Source of the DNA: Hyphomicrobium sp.
Lineage (GTDB): Bacteria > Pseudomonadota > Alphaproteobacteria > Rhizobiales > Hyphomicrobiaceae
Direction of reading: 5' to 3'
Assembly (NCBI GenBank): GCA_002928735.1
Contig: PERL01000006.1
Location: 115,696-179,695 of the forward strand
DNA: 64,000 nt
Shown here: piece after piece, positions 25,644-35,669 of the stretch
Layout: each line of letters starts with the position of its first letter
How positions within the stretch are numbered: the first letter of the stretch is position 1
Notes under the pieces: model-generated
Told to the model about the DNA's origin: nothing
The model's input: only the letters and a program-made list of their open reading frames with translations
The model's database searches: none
Position numbers and translations under genes: made by a program

Positions 25644-26639
25644 TCAGTGTTCCAGCAACCGGTGCCCCGCCCCGCTTTGCAGGAAGTTCGCCACCGCTTG
25701 TGCCAGCACCGGCGCCAACAGAAACCCATGCCGGTAGGCCCCATTCACCATGATGCTGGCCCCGCCGTCGAGCACCCGTGCGCGCGGCACATTATCGGGA
25801 AAGGCGGGCCGCACCCCGGCGCTCAGTTCCAGGATCTCCGCCTCCCCGAATGCCGGATGCAGCGTATAGGCCGCCCCCATCAGTTCCAGAGCGGACCTCA
25901 CCGACACCGGACCCGAATCCTCGCTCTCAATCATCGTCGCGCCGACGAGATACCGGTTCTCCCCCCACGGCACGACATACAGAGGGTGCCGCGGGTGCAG
26001 CAACCGGATCGGCCGCGAGAACGTGACATCTGCCGTGCGGATCAGCAGCCGCTCACCGCGCACGCCGCGCAAATCGGGCAGCCGGTGCCGCGATCCCAGT
26101 CCCCTGCAGTCGATGATGATCGTCTCGCGATCGCTCTCCTCCAGCGCCCGCCCGAAATGCAGATCGACGCCGGCCTCCTGACATGCCTGCAACAGAAACG
26201 CGAGCGCATGCGGCGTCGCCACGTGCGCTTCATCAGCAAAAAATAATGCCGAGGAAAACCGGTCCGCAAGGTCGGGTTCGATGGCGGCCAGACCCGCGCG
26301 GTCGAGCGTCTGGTGGTTGGCCGTCAGCTTGGCAAACCGCACGAGATCCGGCTGATCGCGCGCAACCGCAACGACGAGACTGCCGTTGTTGACCACATCG
26401 GGATAGACGTCCCGCCACAGCACCAAACCCTCCGCGCCGAAATCGCGCACGAGTGCCGGCGCCGACTCTGCCTCCACCCATGGCGCCAGCATCGCCCCCG
26501 CGTGCCGGCTTGCGCTGCTTGTCAGCGGCTCCACCTCGCGATCGACGAGCATCACGCCGACGCCCCGCCGCGCAAGCGTCAAAGCCTGCCACAACCCGAT
26601 GATCCCCGCGCCCGCAACCGTGATCCGCCGGCGTGTCAT
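25644..26639 (-). CDS. FAD-dependent amine oxidase, ThiO/DAO-like
   Basis: 331 residues from ATG 26639; the stop of ggt is 5 bases upstream, so the two are an operon. The N-terminus has the dinucleotide fold [17 protein letters not shown], then [11 protein letters not shown] as in glycine oxidase ThiO. The C-terminus has [20 protein letters not shown] and [15 protein letters not shown]. Glycine oxidase makes the imine for the thiazole ring of thiamine, but no other thi gene is nearby, so the exact substrate stays open. Confidence 0.82.
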   Translation of the reverse strand: MTRRRITVAGAGIIGLWQALTLARRGVGVMLVDREVEPLTSSASRHAGAMLAPWVEAESAPALVRDFGAEGLVLWRDVYPDVVNNGSLVVAVARDQPDLVRFAKLTANHQTLDRAGLAAIEPDLADRFSSALFFADEAHVATPHALAFLLQACQEAGVDLHFGRALEESDRETIIIDCRGLGSRHRLPDLRGVRGERLLIRTADVTFSRPIRLLHPRHPLYVVPWGENRYLVGATMIESEDSGPVSVRSALELMGAAYTLHPAFGEAEILELSAGVRPAFPDNVPRARVLDGGASIMVNGAYRHGFLLAPVLAQAVANFLQSGAGHRLLEH

Positions 26640-26644
26640 GGCCA

Positions 26645-28432
26645 CTAATCTCCAAGCGCCGCGCCCTCGCGGCGCGGATCGCTGGCACCTTCCAGTGCGC
26701 CATTGCGCACGGCAAGGATATTCAAACCGGAGTTCATGAGGTCGGCATTCACCGAATGCCCATACCCGCGTAAACGCAGCCCGGTCATGATCGATTGCCA
26801 ATCCGTTTCGATGTCTGCACCCTCGCCCATGCTGCCGAAGTTCATGAGCGACGACGCCTGATACGCATCGAGCTTCCAGTCCATCAAGGCGATGAGCGCC
26901 TTGGCGACAAACATGATGATCCGCCCGCCCCCTGGTGATCCAACAACCGCAAACACCTCGCCCTTATCGTCGAACACGATCGTCGGCGACATCGTACTGC
27001 GCGGCCGCTTTCCCCCTTCCACGCGATTGGCGATCGGCTGCCCCTCGTCATCCACGGGCCGGAAGGAAAAATCCGTCAGTTCGTTGTTGAGCAGAAACCC
27101 AGCCGCCATCACGCCCGATCCGAACACGCCCTCGATCGTCGTCGTCATCGCCACCGCATTGCCGTCCGCGTCGATGATCGAGAGATGGCTTGTCCCGGTC
27201 GTCTCCAATGTCGCGTCGGCCCCGAACGCGCGCTTGGCAACGCCCGGCGGCAGTCCCGGTGGCGGCGGCGCCATCGCCTTGGCCGGATCGATGAGTTTGC
27301 GCCGCTCAGTCAGATAAGCTGCATCGGTGAGGCCCAATGGAATGGGCACGAACGCCGGGTCCGCCAGATACCGCCCGCGATCCGCATAGGCAAGCTTCTC
27401 CGCCTCCAGGATGAGATGCACGCCGCCCGCCGGCAATCGCCCCTCCGTCACCCGTCCAAGATCGAACGGCTCCAGCAATTGGAGGATCTGCGCAATTGCA
27501 GTTCCGCCCGATGATGGCGGGCCCATCCCACACACTCGATAGACGCGATAGGGCGCGCACACCGCCGCGCGCTCGATCACCGCATAGCCAGCAAGGTCAG
27601 TCGCCGTGAGGTCGCCGGCGAAATTCGGCGCACCGGTCACCGCGCCCAAAATCGCAGCCGCCACGTCGCCCGCGTAAAATCCGTCCGGCCCCGTCGCAGC
27701 GATCGCCCGTAGCGTTGCCGCATAGGCTGGATTCTTGACGACGGCACCCGCCGCGAGAGGTGAGCCGTCTTTATCGAAAAAGTATGCGCGCGCCGTCGCG
27801 CCGAATGCATCGATCCCCGTCAACCGCAACAACAGGTGCAGCCGTTGCGTCACTATAAACCCGTTCTCCGCCAACTGGATCGCCGGTTCGAACAGCCGCG
27901 CCCACGGCAGCTTGCCATGCTTCTCGTGCGTCGCCTTCAGCAGCCGCACGAGCCCGGGCGTCCCGATGCTGAGCCCAGAGCGCACTGCCGTCTCGAACGG
28001 TATCGGCACCCCGTCCTTCAAAAACCGGTCGGGCTTGGCAGTCGCCGGCGCCGTCTCGCGCCCGTCATAAGCAACGAGCGATTTCGCAGCCTTATCCCAG
28101 TGTACGAGAAACGCCCCGCCGCCGAGCCCCGACGACTGCGGCTCCACGAGCCCCAGCACGAGTTGCGCCGCAATCGCCGCATCCACCGCCGATCCGCCCG
28201 CGCGCAGCATCTCGAGTCCCGCCTCGGATGCAGGCCGGCTCGACGTCGTCACCATGAAGGTCTTCGCCCGCGCGAGGCTGCCCTCGGTCCGCGTCGTCGT
28301 CGCTTCCGGCTCGAACAATTGGCGTTGGGCCAACGTCGCGCTCGCAGTCAACGCCTGCAATGCGATAAGCGCAGCGGTGAGGATCAGGCATCTCAGGCGG
28401 CGAGACGCAACATAGTCGGTCGCAATAGACAT
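26645..28432 (-). CDS. ggt: Gamma-glutamyltransferase
   Basis: 595 residues from ATG 28432. It has a signal peptide (about 1-33), the large-subunit features (EPQSSGLGGGAFLVHWD), and the autoprocessing site TTGTSHLSIID, in which Thr about 414 becomes the N-terminal nucleophile of the small subunit. Later come the LLNNELTDFSF and VVGSPGGGRII glycine-rich loops. It cleaves the gamma-glutamyl bond of glutathione in the periplasm. The neighbouring FAD oxidase is probably co-transcribed, which may point to amino-acid salvage (inference). Confidence 0.95.
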   Translation of the reverse strand: MSIATDYVASRRLRCLILTAALIALQALTASATLAQRQLFEPEATTTRTEGSLARAKTFMVTTSSRPASEAGLEMLRAGGSAVDAAIAAQLVLGLVEPQSSGLGGGAFLVHWDKAAKSLVAYDGRETAPATAKPDRFLKDGVPIPFETAVRSGLSIGTPGLVRLLKATHEKHGKLPWARLFEPAIQLAENGFIVTQRLHLLLRLTGIDAFGATARAYFFDKDGSPLAAGAVVKNPAYAATLRAIAATGPDGFYAGDVAAAILGAVTGAPNFAGDLTATDLAGYAVIERAAVCAPYRVYRVCGMGPPSSGGTAIAQILQLLEPFDLGRVTEGRLPAGGVHLILEAEKLAYADRGRYLADPAFVPIPLGLTDAAYLTERRKLIDPAKAMAPPPPGLPPGVAKRAFGADATLETTGTSHLSIIDADGNAVAMTTTIEGVFGSGVMAAGFLLNNELTDFSFRPVDDEGQPIANRVEGGKRPRSTMSPTIVFDDKGEVFAVVGSPGGGRIIMFVAKALIALMDWKLDAYQASSLMNFGSMGEGADIETDWQSIMTGLRLRGYGHSVNADLMNSGLNILAVRNGALEGASDPRREGAALGD

Positions 28433-28498
28433 CTTCAAAGCCGGCTGCCCTCTAATTCAGCGAGCACAAACCCTACGCGGCATCGCCCAAAAGAAAAA

Positions 28499-28525
28499 GG
28501 GCAGACGCCCCTGCGGCGTCTGCCC
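28499..28525 (-). terminator. Strong terminator of the secreted C2-like gene
   Basis: GGGCAGACGCC (28499-28509) and GGCGTCTGCCC (28515-28525) form a perfect 11-pair stem with a 5-base loop. On the minus strand it is followed by CTTTTTCTTTT, about 30 bases past the stop at 28556. Confidence 0.88.
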
Positions 28526-28555
28526 TGTCTCAATTCTAAAGATTGGCGTCGATGC

Positions 28556-29053
28556 TTACTTCTTCACCATCACGATAAAGGTCACTTCGGCGGCCTTCTT
28601 TTCCTTACCCGCGCGCGTGATCTTCTGACCGCACTTGAACCGCGAAGAAAATCCGTCGATGCGGCAGTTCCGCGTGTTCACGGTGAATTCCAGGTTGCGC
28701 TTGTTGTCGACGCGATTGACGTCGACGGGATCGTCATCAGCCAGATCCTTGTCGATGATCTGGAAGTCGACCTTAACGACGCCGGCCTTGACCTTCTTGG
28801 CAAGAATCCAATCCGGCTTGATGTTGCCCTCTTGCTTGACCACCGGGCTCTCGATCTTCTCGCCGTTGATCGTCACACGCGCAAAAAAGTCGCCGTCGGA
28901 CATTTCATCGGCGCGGTCGAGCGCGCGCACGTTCGTGACCTTGATGATCACCTCCGGATCCTTGGCGGCCGCCGAGGTGACCGTGGAGCCGAGAATGAGT
29001 GCGGAAAGAGGAAGGGCAGCAAGCGCACAGGCAAGGGCGCGGAACTTGGACAT
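28556..29053 (-). CDS. Secreted protein with C2-like domain, function unknown
   Basis: 165 residues from ATG 29053 with GGAGAG upstream. A signal peptide (MSKFRALACALAALPLSALI to SAAAKD) is followed by a segment that reads like a single C2 beta-sandwich: DPEVIIKVTNVRALDRADEM, a DGDFFARVTINGEK strand, DWILAKKV, and IIDKDLADDDPVDVN with clustered Asp residues where C2 domains bind calcium. Two Cys (TRNCRID and FKCGQK) may form a disulfide. The C2 assignment is inference from pattern; I do not recognise a named bacterial family. Confidence 0.72.
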   Translation of the reverse strand: MSKFRALACALAALPLSALILGSTVTSAAAKDPEVIIKVTNVRALDRADEMSDGDFFARVTINGEKIESPVVKQEGNIKPDWILAKKVKAGVVKVDFQIIDKDLADDDPVDVNRVDNKRNLEFTVNTRNCRIDGFSSRFKCGQKITRAGKEKKAAEVTFIVMVKK

Positions 29054-29269
29054 GGACACTCTCCAAACAATGACGAAACACGAGATCACACCGCACGGGG
29101 ACGCCACCCGGGGTCGGGCCGCGCTGCCTGGAGTGTCGATCGTCCGGGGACGCTAGCAGGAAGCAGCACCCCTGTGACGAACCGAGCCCCCTTTGCGGCG
29201 CGATCCTCAATCAAGCGTTGCCTTTCTGTGACAGGGGTTCTGTCCCGCATCAGGAAATATCCAATGCTT

Positions 29270-32200
29270 TCAATGGAAATCCCTGGATTTCGGGATCACG
29301 CGCTCTTCACGCGGATGCATGGGTCGCGGCCGCACGGCAAGCCCCCCGCGCGACCATCGCGGATGCCCCTCCGCCCCGGCCTCAGGCGGCTCCGGTCCGG
29401 GATTTTTCACCTCATCCGCGTTCGCGATGGGGATCGGCATGTCCCCCGCCCCTTCCGACAAGAGCATCAGCCAGTCGCTGCGATCCTCCAGATGGTTGGA
29501 CACCACATGAATGATGCTCTCATGCCGCTGGATGCGCCCCGAAATCACCATCAGCCGCGCCTGCATCACCGTTTTGCGATACTTTTCCAGCATCTTCGGC
29601 CACACGACCGCGTTCGCCACCCCCGTCTCGTCCTCCAGTGTCATGAACACGACGCCCTTGGCCGACCCCGGCCGTTGCCGCACCAGAATGACGCCCGCCA
29701 CCTTCACGAATTGCCCGTCGCGCATCCCCCGCAATGCCGCGCACGTCACCACCCGCTCCGCCCTGAGCCGCTCGCGCAGGAAACTCATCGGGTGTGCTTT
29801 GAGTGAGAGCCGCAACGTCTGGTAGTCGTTCACCACATGCTCGGATAGCGGCATCTCCGGCAGCATGACCTCCGGCTCCGCGCCCGTCTCCCGCGCCGCG
29901 CTCCACGCAAAGAGCGGCAGCGGCGGCGCGTTCGCCAGTGCTGTCACTTCCCAAAGCGCCTGCCGCCGGTCGAGCCCGAGCGAACGGAACGCATCCGCCG
30001 CCGCGAGCTTTTCCAGTGTCGGCAAGCGCAACGCCGCCCGCTGCCACAGATCGTGAACCGACCCAAACGCCCCCCGCGCCCGCGCCGCTTCAAGTTTCCG
30101 GATCTCCTCCTCCTGCAGCCCGTCGATCTGCCGCAATCCCAGCCGCAGCGCCGGCCCGCCGTCGTCGCAATCCTCCAGCGTCGAATCCCAATCGCTGCAA
30201 TTGATGTCGGCCGCCCGCGCCTCCACGCCGTGCTCGCGCGCATCCCGCACGATCTGCGCCGGCGCATAAAATCCCATCGGCTGCGAGTTCAAAAGCGCGC
30301 ACGCGAACGCCGCCGGATAATGGCACTTCAGCCACGACGATACGTACACAAGATGCGCAAAGCTCGCCGCATGGCTCTCCGGAAAACCATACTCGCCAAA
30401 ACCCTTGATCTGATTGAAGCAGCGCTGGGCGAATTCGCGGTCGTAGCCGCGCGCCGTCATCTGCTCGACCATCTTCTCTTCCAATAGCCCGATCGTCCCG
30501 CGCCGCCGGAACGTCGCCATCGCCTTGCGCAAATCGTTGACGTCCTCGTCGGAAAATTTCGCCGCCTCCATCGCGATCCGCATCGCCTGCTCCTGGAACA
30601 GCGGCACGCCTTTCGTCTTGCCGAGGATCTGCCGCAACTCGTCCGCTGGTCCATGCTCCGGCGCCGGCGAGGGATAAACTTCCGGTTCCTGTCCCGAACG
30701 CCGCCGCAGATACGGATGCACCATGTCGCCCTGGATCGGCCCGGGCCGCACGATCGCAACTTCGATCACGAGATCGTAGAAACAGCGCGGCTTCAGGCGC
30801 GGCAGCATGTTCATCTGCGCCCGGCTCTCCACCTGGAACACGCCAATCGAATCCGCCCGGCACAGCATTTCGTAGGTCGCAGGATCCTCGCGCGGCACCT
30901 TGGCGAGCGTCATATCGAGCCCGTGATGCGCCCCCAGAAGTTCGAACGCGCGCCGGATGCACGACAGCATGCCGAGCGCCAGAATGTCGACCTTCAACAG
31001 CCCGAGCGCCGCGATGTCGTCCTTGTCCCACTCGATGAACGTACGCTGATCCATCGCCGCATTACCGACCGGAACCATCTCGATGAGCGGCCCCCGCGTT
31101 AAAACGAATCCGCCCACATGCTGCGACAGATGCCGCGGAAACCCGATCAGTTCCTCCGTCAGTTCCAGCACGGTCGCAAGCAGCGGATCGGCGGGATCAA
31201 GCCCCGCCTCGCGCACCCGCGTATCCCCCAGAACACCGCCCGACCGCGTCCCCCACACCATGCCGGCCAGCGCCGACACGGTATCTTCCGACAAGCCCAT
31301 CGCCTTGCCCACATCCCGCACCGCCGACCGCGCGCGATACGAAATCACCGTCGCCGCCAATCCCGCCCGGTCGCGCCCGTAACGCGCGTAGATGTATTGA
31401 ATGACCTCCTCGCGCCGGTCGTGCTCGAAGTCGACATCGATGTCCGGCGGCTCCTTGCGCGCATGACTGACGAAACGCTCGAACAAAAGGTTCACCTCCG
31501 TCGGGTTCACCGCCGTAATCCCGAGGCAATAACACACGACAGAATTCGCCGCCGATCCGCGCCCCTGGCAGAGAATGCCGCGCGCCCGCGCGAACGCGAC
31601 GATGTCGTGCACAGTCAGAAAATACGGCGCGTAATGGAGGTCCGCGACCAGCTGCAACTCGCGCGCAATCGTCGCCCGAACTTTGTCTGGAATCCCATTC
31701 GGAAAGCGCCACGCCGCTCCCTCCCACGTCAGCGCCTCCAGATGCGCCTGCGCAGTCGTCCCCGGCGGCACCGGTTCATCGGGATACTCATAAACGAGCT
31801 CATCGAGTGAAAACCGGCACGCCTCCATGATCTCGATCGTCCGCGCCACGGCCCCCTCGGTGCCGCGAAACAGCCGCGCCATCTCCGCGGGCTTCTTCAA
31901 ATGCCGCTCCGCATTCGCCGCCAGCAGGTAACCCGCCTCATTGATCGTCGTGTGCTCGCGCACGCATGTGAGAACATCCTGCAACGGACGCCGCTGCGGC
32001 GCGTGATAGAGCACGGCATTCGTGGCAACGAGCGGCGCCCCGCACGTCCGCGCCAGCCCTGCCAGCGCTCCCATCCGCGCCCGGTCGTCGCCGCGAAAAC
32101 CGTGCGACGCCGCCAGATAAAGTTTTTCCCCCTCCAGCGCCGCGCGCACCCGGTGCAGGTCCGCCGCAAATTTTTCATCGATCACGTCCGGCGGCACGCA

Positions 32201-32563
32201 GATGAAAATATTGCCCTGCGCATGTGCCGCCACATCGGAGAGCCGTAACAGGCACTGCCCCTTCTCCGCACGGGCCTGCCCCAGCGAAATCAGCCGCGAC
32301 AATCGCCCATACGCTGCTCGATCCATCGGCAGGCACAACAGACTCGGCGCATCGGTCATGTCGAGACGCGCACCGGGAATATACCGCAACCCCACAGCCT
32401 TCGCCGCCGTGTGCGCGCGCACGATTCCGGCAAGCGTATTGCGGTCGGTCACCGCGATCGCGTCGAGCCCCAACGCCTTAGCCTGCGCGACGAGCTCGTC
32501 CGCGTGCGACGCCCCGCGCAGAAAGGAGAAGTTCGTGGTTACATCGAGTTCCGCATAACGCAT
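29270..32563 (-). CDS. dnaE2: Error-prone DNA polymerase III alpha subunit (ImuC)
   Basis: 1097 residues from ATG 32563 (the preceding codon is a GTG alternative). C-family polymerase: N-terminal PHP domain (YAELDVTTNFSFLRGASHAD), the catalytic PDIDVDFEHDRREEV (about residues 371-385), the GQEPEVYPSP and FPESHAASFAHLVYVSSWLK segments, and a C-terminal OB fold (VKVAGVILVRQRPGSAKGVV). It is shorter than replicative DnaE and belongs to the DnaE2 branch, which does mutagenic translesion synthesis with ImuA and ImuB. It starts 15 bases after imuB and is presumably driven from the LexA-controlled imuA promoter. Confidence 0.96.
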   Translation of the reverse strand: MRYAELDVTTNFSFLRGASHADELVAQAKALGLDAIAVTDRNTLAGIVRAHTAAKAVGLRYIPGARLDMTDAPSLLCLPMDRAAYGRLSRLISLGQARAEKGQCLLRLSDVAAHAQGNIFICVPPDVIDEKFAADLHRVRAALEGEKLYLAASHGFRGDDRARMGALAGLARTCGAPLVATNAVLYHAPQRRPLQDVLTCVREHTTINEAGYLLAANAERHLKKPAEMARLFRGTEGAVARTIEIMEACRFSLDELVYEYPDEPVPPGTTAQAHLEALTWEGAAWRFPNGIPDKVRATIARELQLVADLHYAPYFLTVHDIVAFARARGILCQGRGSAANSVVCYCLGITAVNPTEVNLLFERFVSHARKEPPDIDVDFEHDRREEVIQYIYARYGRDRAGLAATVISYRARSAVRDVGKAMGLSEDTVSALAGMVWGTRSGGVLGDTRVREAGLDPADPLLATVLELTEELIGFPRHLSQHVGGFVLTRGPLIEMVPVGNAAMDQRTFIEWDKDDIAALGLLKVDILALGMLSCIRRAFELLGAHHGLDMTLAKVPREDPATYEMLCRADSIGVFQVESRAQMNMLPRLKPRCFYDLVIEVAIVRPGPIQGDMVHPYLRRRSGQEPEVYPSPAPEHGPADELRQILGKTKGVPLFQEQAMRIAMEAAKFSDEDVNDLRKAMATFRRRGTIGLLEEKMVEQMTARGYDREFAQRCFNQIKGFGEYGFPESHAASFAHLVYVSSWLKCHYPAAFACALLNSQPMGFYAPAQIVRDAREHGVEARAADINCSDWDSTLEDCDDGGPALRLGLRQIDGLQEEEIRKLEAARARGAFGSVHDLWQRAALRLPTLEKLAAADAFRSLGLDRRQALWEVTALANAPPLPLFAWSAARETGAEPEVMLPEMPLSEHVVNDYQTLRLSLKAHPMSFLRERLRAERVVTCAALRGMRDGQFVKVAGVILVRQRPGSAKGVVFMTLEDETGVANAVVWPKMLEKYRKTVMQARLMVISGRIQRHESIIHVVSNHLEDRSDWLMLLSEGAGDMPIPIANADEVKNPGPEPPEAGAEGHPRWSRGGLAVRPRPMHPREERVIPKSRDFH

Positions 32564-32578
32564 CACACATCTTTCGCC

Positions 32579-34243
32579 TCAGAACAGCCCATGTAGAAAC
32601 CAGCGCGGCTGCCCGCTCTGATCCGCCGCACCATAAAATCCTTCGCGGAACATCCAGAACCGCGCCCCGTCTCCCGTCTCCGCCACGTAATAATCGCGCG
32701 TCTTCTCGCGCTGGCCGGGATCGATAACCTCACCATCGAGCCCATCATCCGCGGCCACTGTCTCGGCCAGCACGTCAGGATGCCCAAGCTGCCGCCACCA
32801 CTCCGGCGCGATCCGCTCCGGCCCAGCAGCCTTCGCCACCGCGTAGGCAACGCGCCGCCACGTGAAGCGCAACGGCGGTCCGTCCGGCACTTCCGCCATC
32901 ACGCTGATGAGTTCCGGTGGCGAGAGCAGCAAAAACGGCCGCTCGCCCGGCGCGGCGCCCGGCAACCCGCCGCTTTCCATGAAGGACGCCAGCGGCGCCA
33001 TCCGCATCGCCGCCTGTTCGGGAATGTGGCTCGCGCGCGGAGCAAGCCGGAACACGTGCTTGGCGCCCAGCCGGTTCGCGAGCCGGTCGATCAGCGCCGC
33101 GATCGCCTGCTCAGGTGCCGCCCCGCCCCGCCCCAGCGTCGTTTGCTCCGGATCGAGCGGCTCGGCGGAGGCCGCATCGAGCACGGCGACATCAATGCCG
33201 AACCCCGCGTCGATCTGAGAAAGCTTTGCATCGAGCAACCGCAGGAAGTGTGCGGCCTCCGCACTCGCCCGCGCCATCCCCGCATCCGCATGCGCGACCG
33301 TGCCATCGGCGCGATAAAGCGACAGCGCGATCCGCCGCGCGCCGAGCCCCGCCGCCTTCAATGCGCGCGCAAGATCCTCCGCCAGTAGGCCGACTTCTGA
33401 AACGAGCGCCTCCGATGAGATCAGCGGCTCGCCCCACGAGCGCCGCTCCGACAGAACCGGCGGCTCACCCAGCGGCGCCCGCGGCTCCTCTGTCCGCCCC
33501 AACGCCTGATCGAGTCGCACAAGCACCGCCTCCGCCAGCGTCTTTGCCTTGGCCTGCCCTGCTCTGGAGCGCGACGACGCCTCCGACGCGAACCGGCGCT
33601 CCAGGCTTTCGCGCGGCAACGCCGCCAGATGCCCGATCCGCGCGAGCCCCAGCCGCCGCAGCAGAACCACCGTCTCCGGCGCCAGCCGCAAGGCATCGAC
33701 CGGCAATTCCGCCAGCGCAGCAAGCGTCGCCGCCTCTCCCGCCGGCGCCAGCACCGCCCTGCGCTTCACAGGCGCAAAACGCGCCAGCGCGAAGGCCGCT
33801 CCCGGCGTTCCCGCCAGCCCCGCCCGCGCAGTGATGCCAAACCCTGCAAGCCGCCGCACCAGATCCTCCATCAAAGCCGCCTCGCCGCCGAAGAGATGCG
33901 CCACGCCCGTCGTGTCGATCCACACCCCGTCCTCGCCCTCCACGTTGCGGCTGGGACCGTAGCGCCCCAGCCAGAGCGCCAAACGCGTCAAGGCCCGCGC
34001 GTCCCGCTCCATCTCGGCCGGATGCGAGACGAGGATCGGCACCGCCGCCCGCGCATCCGTGAGACTCATGCCCGCCCTCACGCCCTCCCGTGCTGCCCGC
34101 ACATTGACCGCTGTGATGCGGATGCCGTGCGCACCACCGGCGACGAGAACAAATGGCCGGTCATCCGGCACGGCGCCGGGCCGGTGCCGTTTCAAACGTT
34201 CGATCGGCCATTGCGGCAGCCACACAGAAACGAGACGCTTCAT
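32579..34243 (-). CDS. imuB: Y-family polymerase-like mutasome protein ImuB
   Basis: 554 residues from ATG 34243. The start MKRLVSVWLPQWPIERLKRH is the ImuB signature, followed by the Y-family palm/fingers region with GVWIDTTGVAHLFGGEAALM and LRRLGLARIGHLAALPRESL (helix-hairpin-helix-like). ImuB lacks polymerase activity in other bacteria and links DnaE2 to the clamp. The first 83 bases overlap the end of imuA in another frame. The order imuA-imuB-dnaE2 is the standard SOS mutasome operon. Confidence 0.95.
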   Translation of the reverse strand: MKRLVSVWLPQWPIERLKRHRPGAVPDDRPFVLVAGGAHGIRITAVNVRAAREGVRAGMSLTDARAAVPILVSHPAEMERDARALTRLALWLGRYGPSRNVEGEDGVWIDTTGVAHLFGGEAALMEDLVRRLAGFGITARAGLAGTPGAAFALARFAPVKRRAVLAPAGEAATLAALAELPVDALRLAPETVVLLRRLGLARIGHLAALPRESLERRFASEASSRSRAGQAKAKTLAEAVLVRLDQALGRTEEPRAPLGEPPVLSERRSWGEPLISSEALVSEVGLLAEDLARALKAAGLGARRIALSLYRADGTVAHADAGMARASAEAAHFLRLLDAKLSQIDAGFGIDVAVLDAASAEPLDPEQTTLGRGGAAPEQAIAALIDRLANRLGAKHVFRLAPRASHIPEQAAMRMAPLASFMESGGLPGAAPGERPFLLLSPPELISVMAEVPDGPPLRFTWRRVAYAVAKAAGPERIAPEWWRQLGHPDVLAETVAADDGLDGEVIDPGQREKTRDYYVAETGDGARFWMFREGFYGAADQSGQPRWFLHGLF

Positions 34244-35174
34244 GAGACCATTCCAAAATCATCGCCGCTTCGGTCGCGGGCGGCGCCGACCGGCAGCGCT
34301 CCAGCCGCACGGCAAGCCGCGGCAGACCCGGGGCCCGGGGATCGAACGGATGCGCGCCGCTCGCCGCCGGATCGATCCGCCAGCGCGTGGCGGTCGCAGC
34401 ACTGGGCGCCGAGCGCGCGCCCGTCAGCAGAAGTAGCGGCGTCGCCCCATCCCGCGCCGCCAGACTGAGACGCCGCGCCGGCGTTAGCCCGATCGAAGAC
34501 AGCGCCCCGACCGCCAGCGCCAGGCTGCCCGAGCGCAGGCCCTCTTCCAGAGCCCACAGCACGTCGTCCTCACGCCGCCCGTCGATGAAAAGAAACGACG
34601 AGGCGTCCAGCCCGAAGCGCGCCAGGCCGGGAGGATACAAAGCGCCTGTGTCGAGCATCGTGCGCGGCGACGTGCACCACAGAATGCGCGGCAAGCCCCG
34701 TCCGGCGCGCGCCGCGCCATCAAGCCGCCGCTTCGCCAGCGCGAGTGCAAAGGCTAGCGCCGCCGCATGCGAGGCCGCCTTCGCCGATTGTGGTTTGAGT
34801 TCGTGACAGGCAGCCGCGTCGAGCGCGTTGGCGCCCATGAGCGCATCGATCTCGGGTGCGCCAAGCGACCACGCCGCCGTCCGCGGCCCTGCCCGCGCCG
34901 CATGCACATCGCCAATACCCTGCCGCATCTCGAGCTTCGGCCGCTCGATGGCGAGAATACTCCGGCGCAAGGTTTCAAGCGTTTCTCTCGCCCCGGCCGG
35001 GGACGCCGGAGCAGCCACTGAGAGGGCGCTGCTCCGGCGCGGGGGCACCCGGGGAGACAGAGACGCAACAGAACGCGTCTCCCCGGATAAACTCACAGAC
35101 TCATCTGAACCTTCATTGGGCGCGGGCCGTGGCAGCGCGGACGGGAGATCGAGGGGATGGGCCGCCTTGTCCAT
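34161..35174 (-). CDS. imuA: SOS mutasome RecA-like protein ImuA
   Basis: 337 residues from ATG 35174. After an Arg/Ser-rich N-terminus, the RecA/SulA-like core is present: WSLGAPEIDALMGANALDAA, then CHELKPQSAKAASHAAALAF, and the LWCTSPRTMLDTGALYPPGL strand. It is needed for ImuB-DnaE2 function in other alphaproteobacteria. It is the first gene of the operon, with LexA boxes 50-115 bases upstream. Confidence 0.93.
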   Translation of the reverse strand: MDKAAHPLDLPSALPRPAPNEGSDESVSLSGETRSVASLSPRVPPRRSSALSVAAPASPAGARETLETLRRSILAIERPKLEMRQGIGDVHAARAGPRTAAWSLGAPEIDALMGANALDAAACHELKPQSAKAASHAAALAFALALAKRRLDGAARAGRGLPRILWCTSPRTMLDTGALYPPGLARFGLDASSFLFIDGRREDDVLWALEEGLRSGSLALAVGALSSIGLTPARRLSLAARDGATPLLLLTGARSAPSAATATRWRIDPAASGAHPFDPRAPGLPRLAVRLERCRSAPPATEAAMILEWSHEASRFCVAAAMADRTFETAPARRRAG

Positions 35175-35224
35175 GGGCTAAACGCTCGCAACGGGGGTTC
35201 ACAACAGGGACGCCACGCAACAAT

Positions 35225-35239
35225 GTACTTGTTTTGTTC
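35225..35239. promoter_or_regulatory. Near-consensus second LexA box upstream of imuA
   Basis: GTACTTGTTTTGTTC differs from GTTC-N7-GTTC by one base. It lies 51 bases upstream of imuA, between the gene and the perfect box. Confidence 0.55.
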
Positions 35240-35274
35240 CTAGCTGGCCAAGCCTCCCGGGTCAAGCAAAAATA

Positions 35275-35289
35275 GAACAAGGCAAGAAC
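35275..35289. promoter_or_regulatory. LexA (SOS) box of the imuA-imuB-dnaE2 operon
   Basis: GAACAAGGCAAGAAC is a perfect alphaproteobacterial LexA site (GTTC-N7-GTTC on the minus strand) about 100 bases upstream of imuA. The remaining intergenic stretch to 35669 shows no gene I can support; it should also carry the promoter of the plus-strand L,D-transpeptidase. Confidence 0.88.
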
Positions 35290-35669
35290 AAAAAGAGCCG
35301 CTGTTGCAACACAAGCGCCGCCGGCCTGCCCAAAGCCAGCCCTACGCCGTCCGCAAACAAAAAATAGAAAATGAGAGACTGCCGCCATCTTGTGCAGCGC
35401 AACCGGGCGGCTGGCCCCGCGTTCACATGAAAAGCGGGCAAGTCGGCTCAGCAACTGCCCACGGAGTGCTCAAGCCATGGACAATACAAGCATATTTTTC
35501 CCGATTGTTTTGGTCGCTTCACGTTCAAGTGTGGCCGGAAAGACCTCACGTCGAAAGCGAACCTGCGATATACGAAGCTTTCACCATACTCACACTAACG
35601 ATAGGCCATTGGGTTCGGCCGTTGTCCGGCCCACATCCCATCGTTGAGCATAAGACTGGAGTTAGCAGA

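Noticed and set aside
28139..29806. Long plus-strand frames opposite ggt and dnaE2 (up to several hundred codons)
   Set aside because: They are GC-skew shadows of well-recognised minus-strand genes, with Arg/Pro/His-rich translations and no domains.
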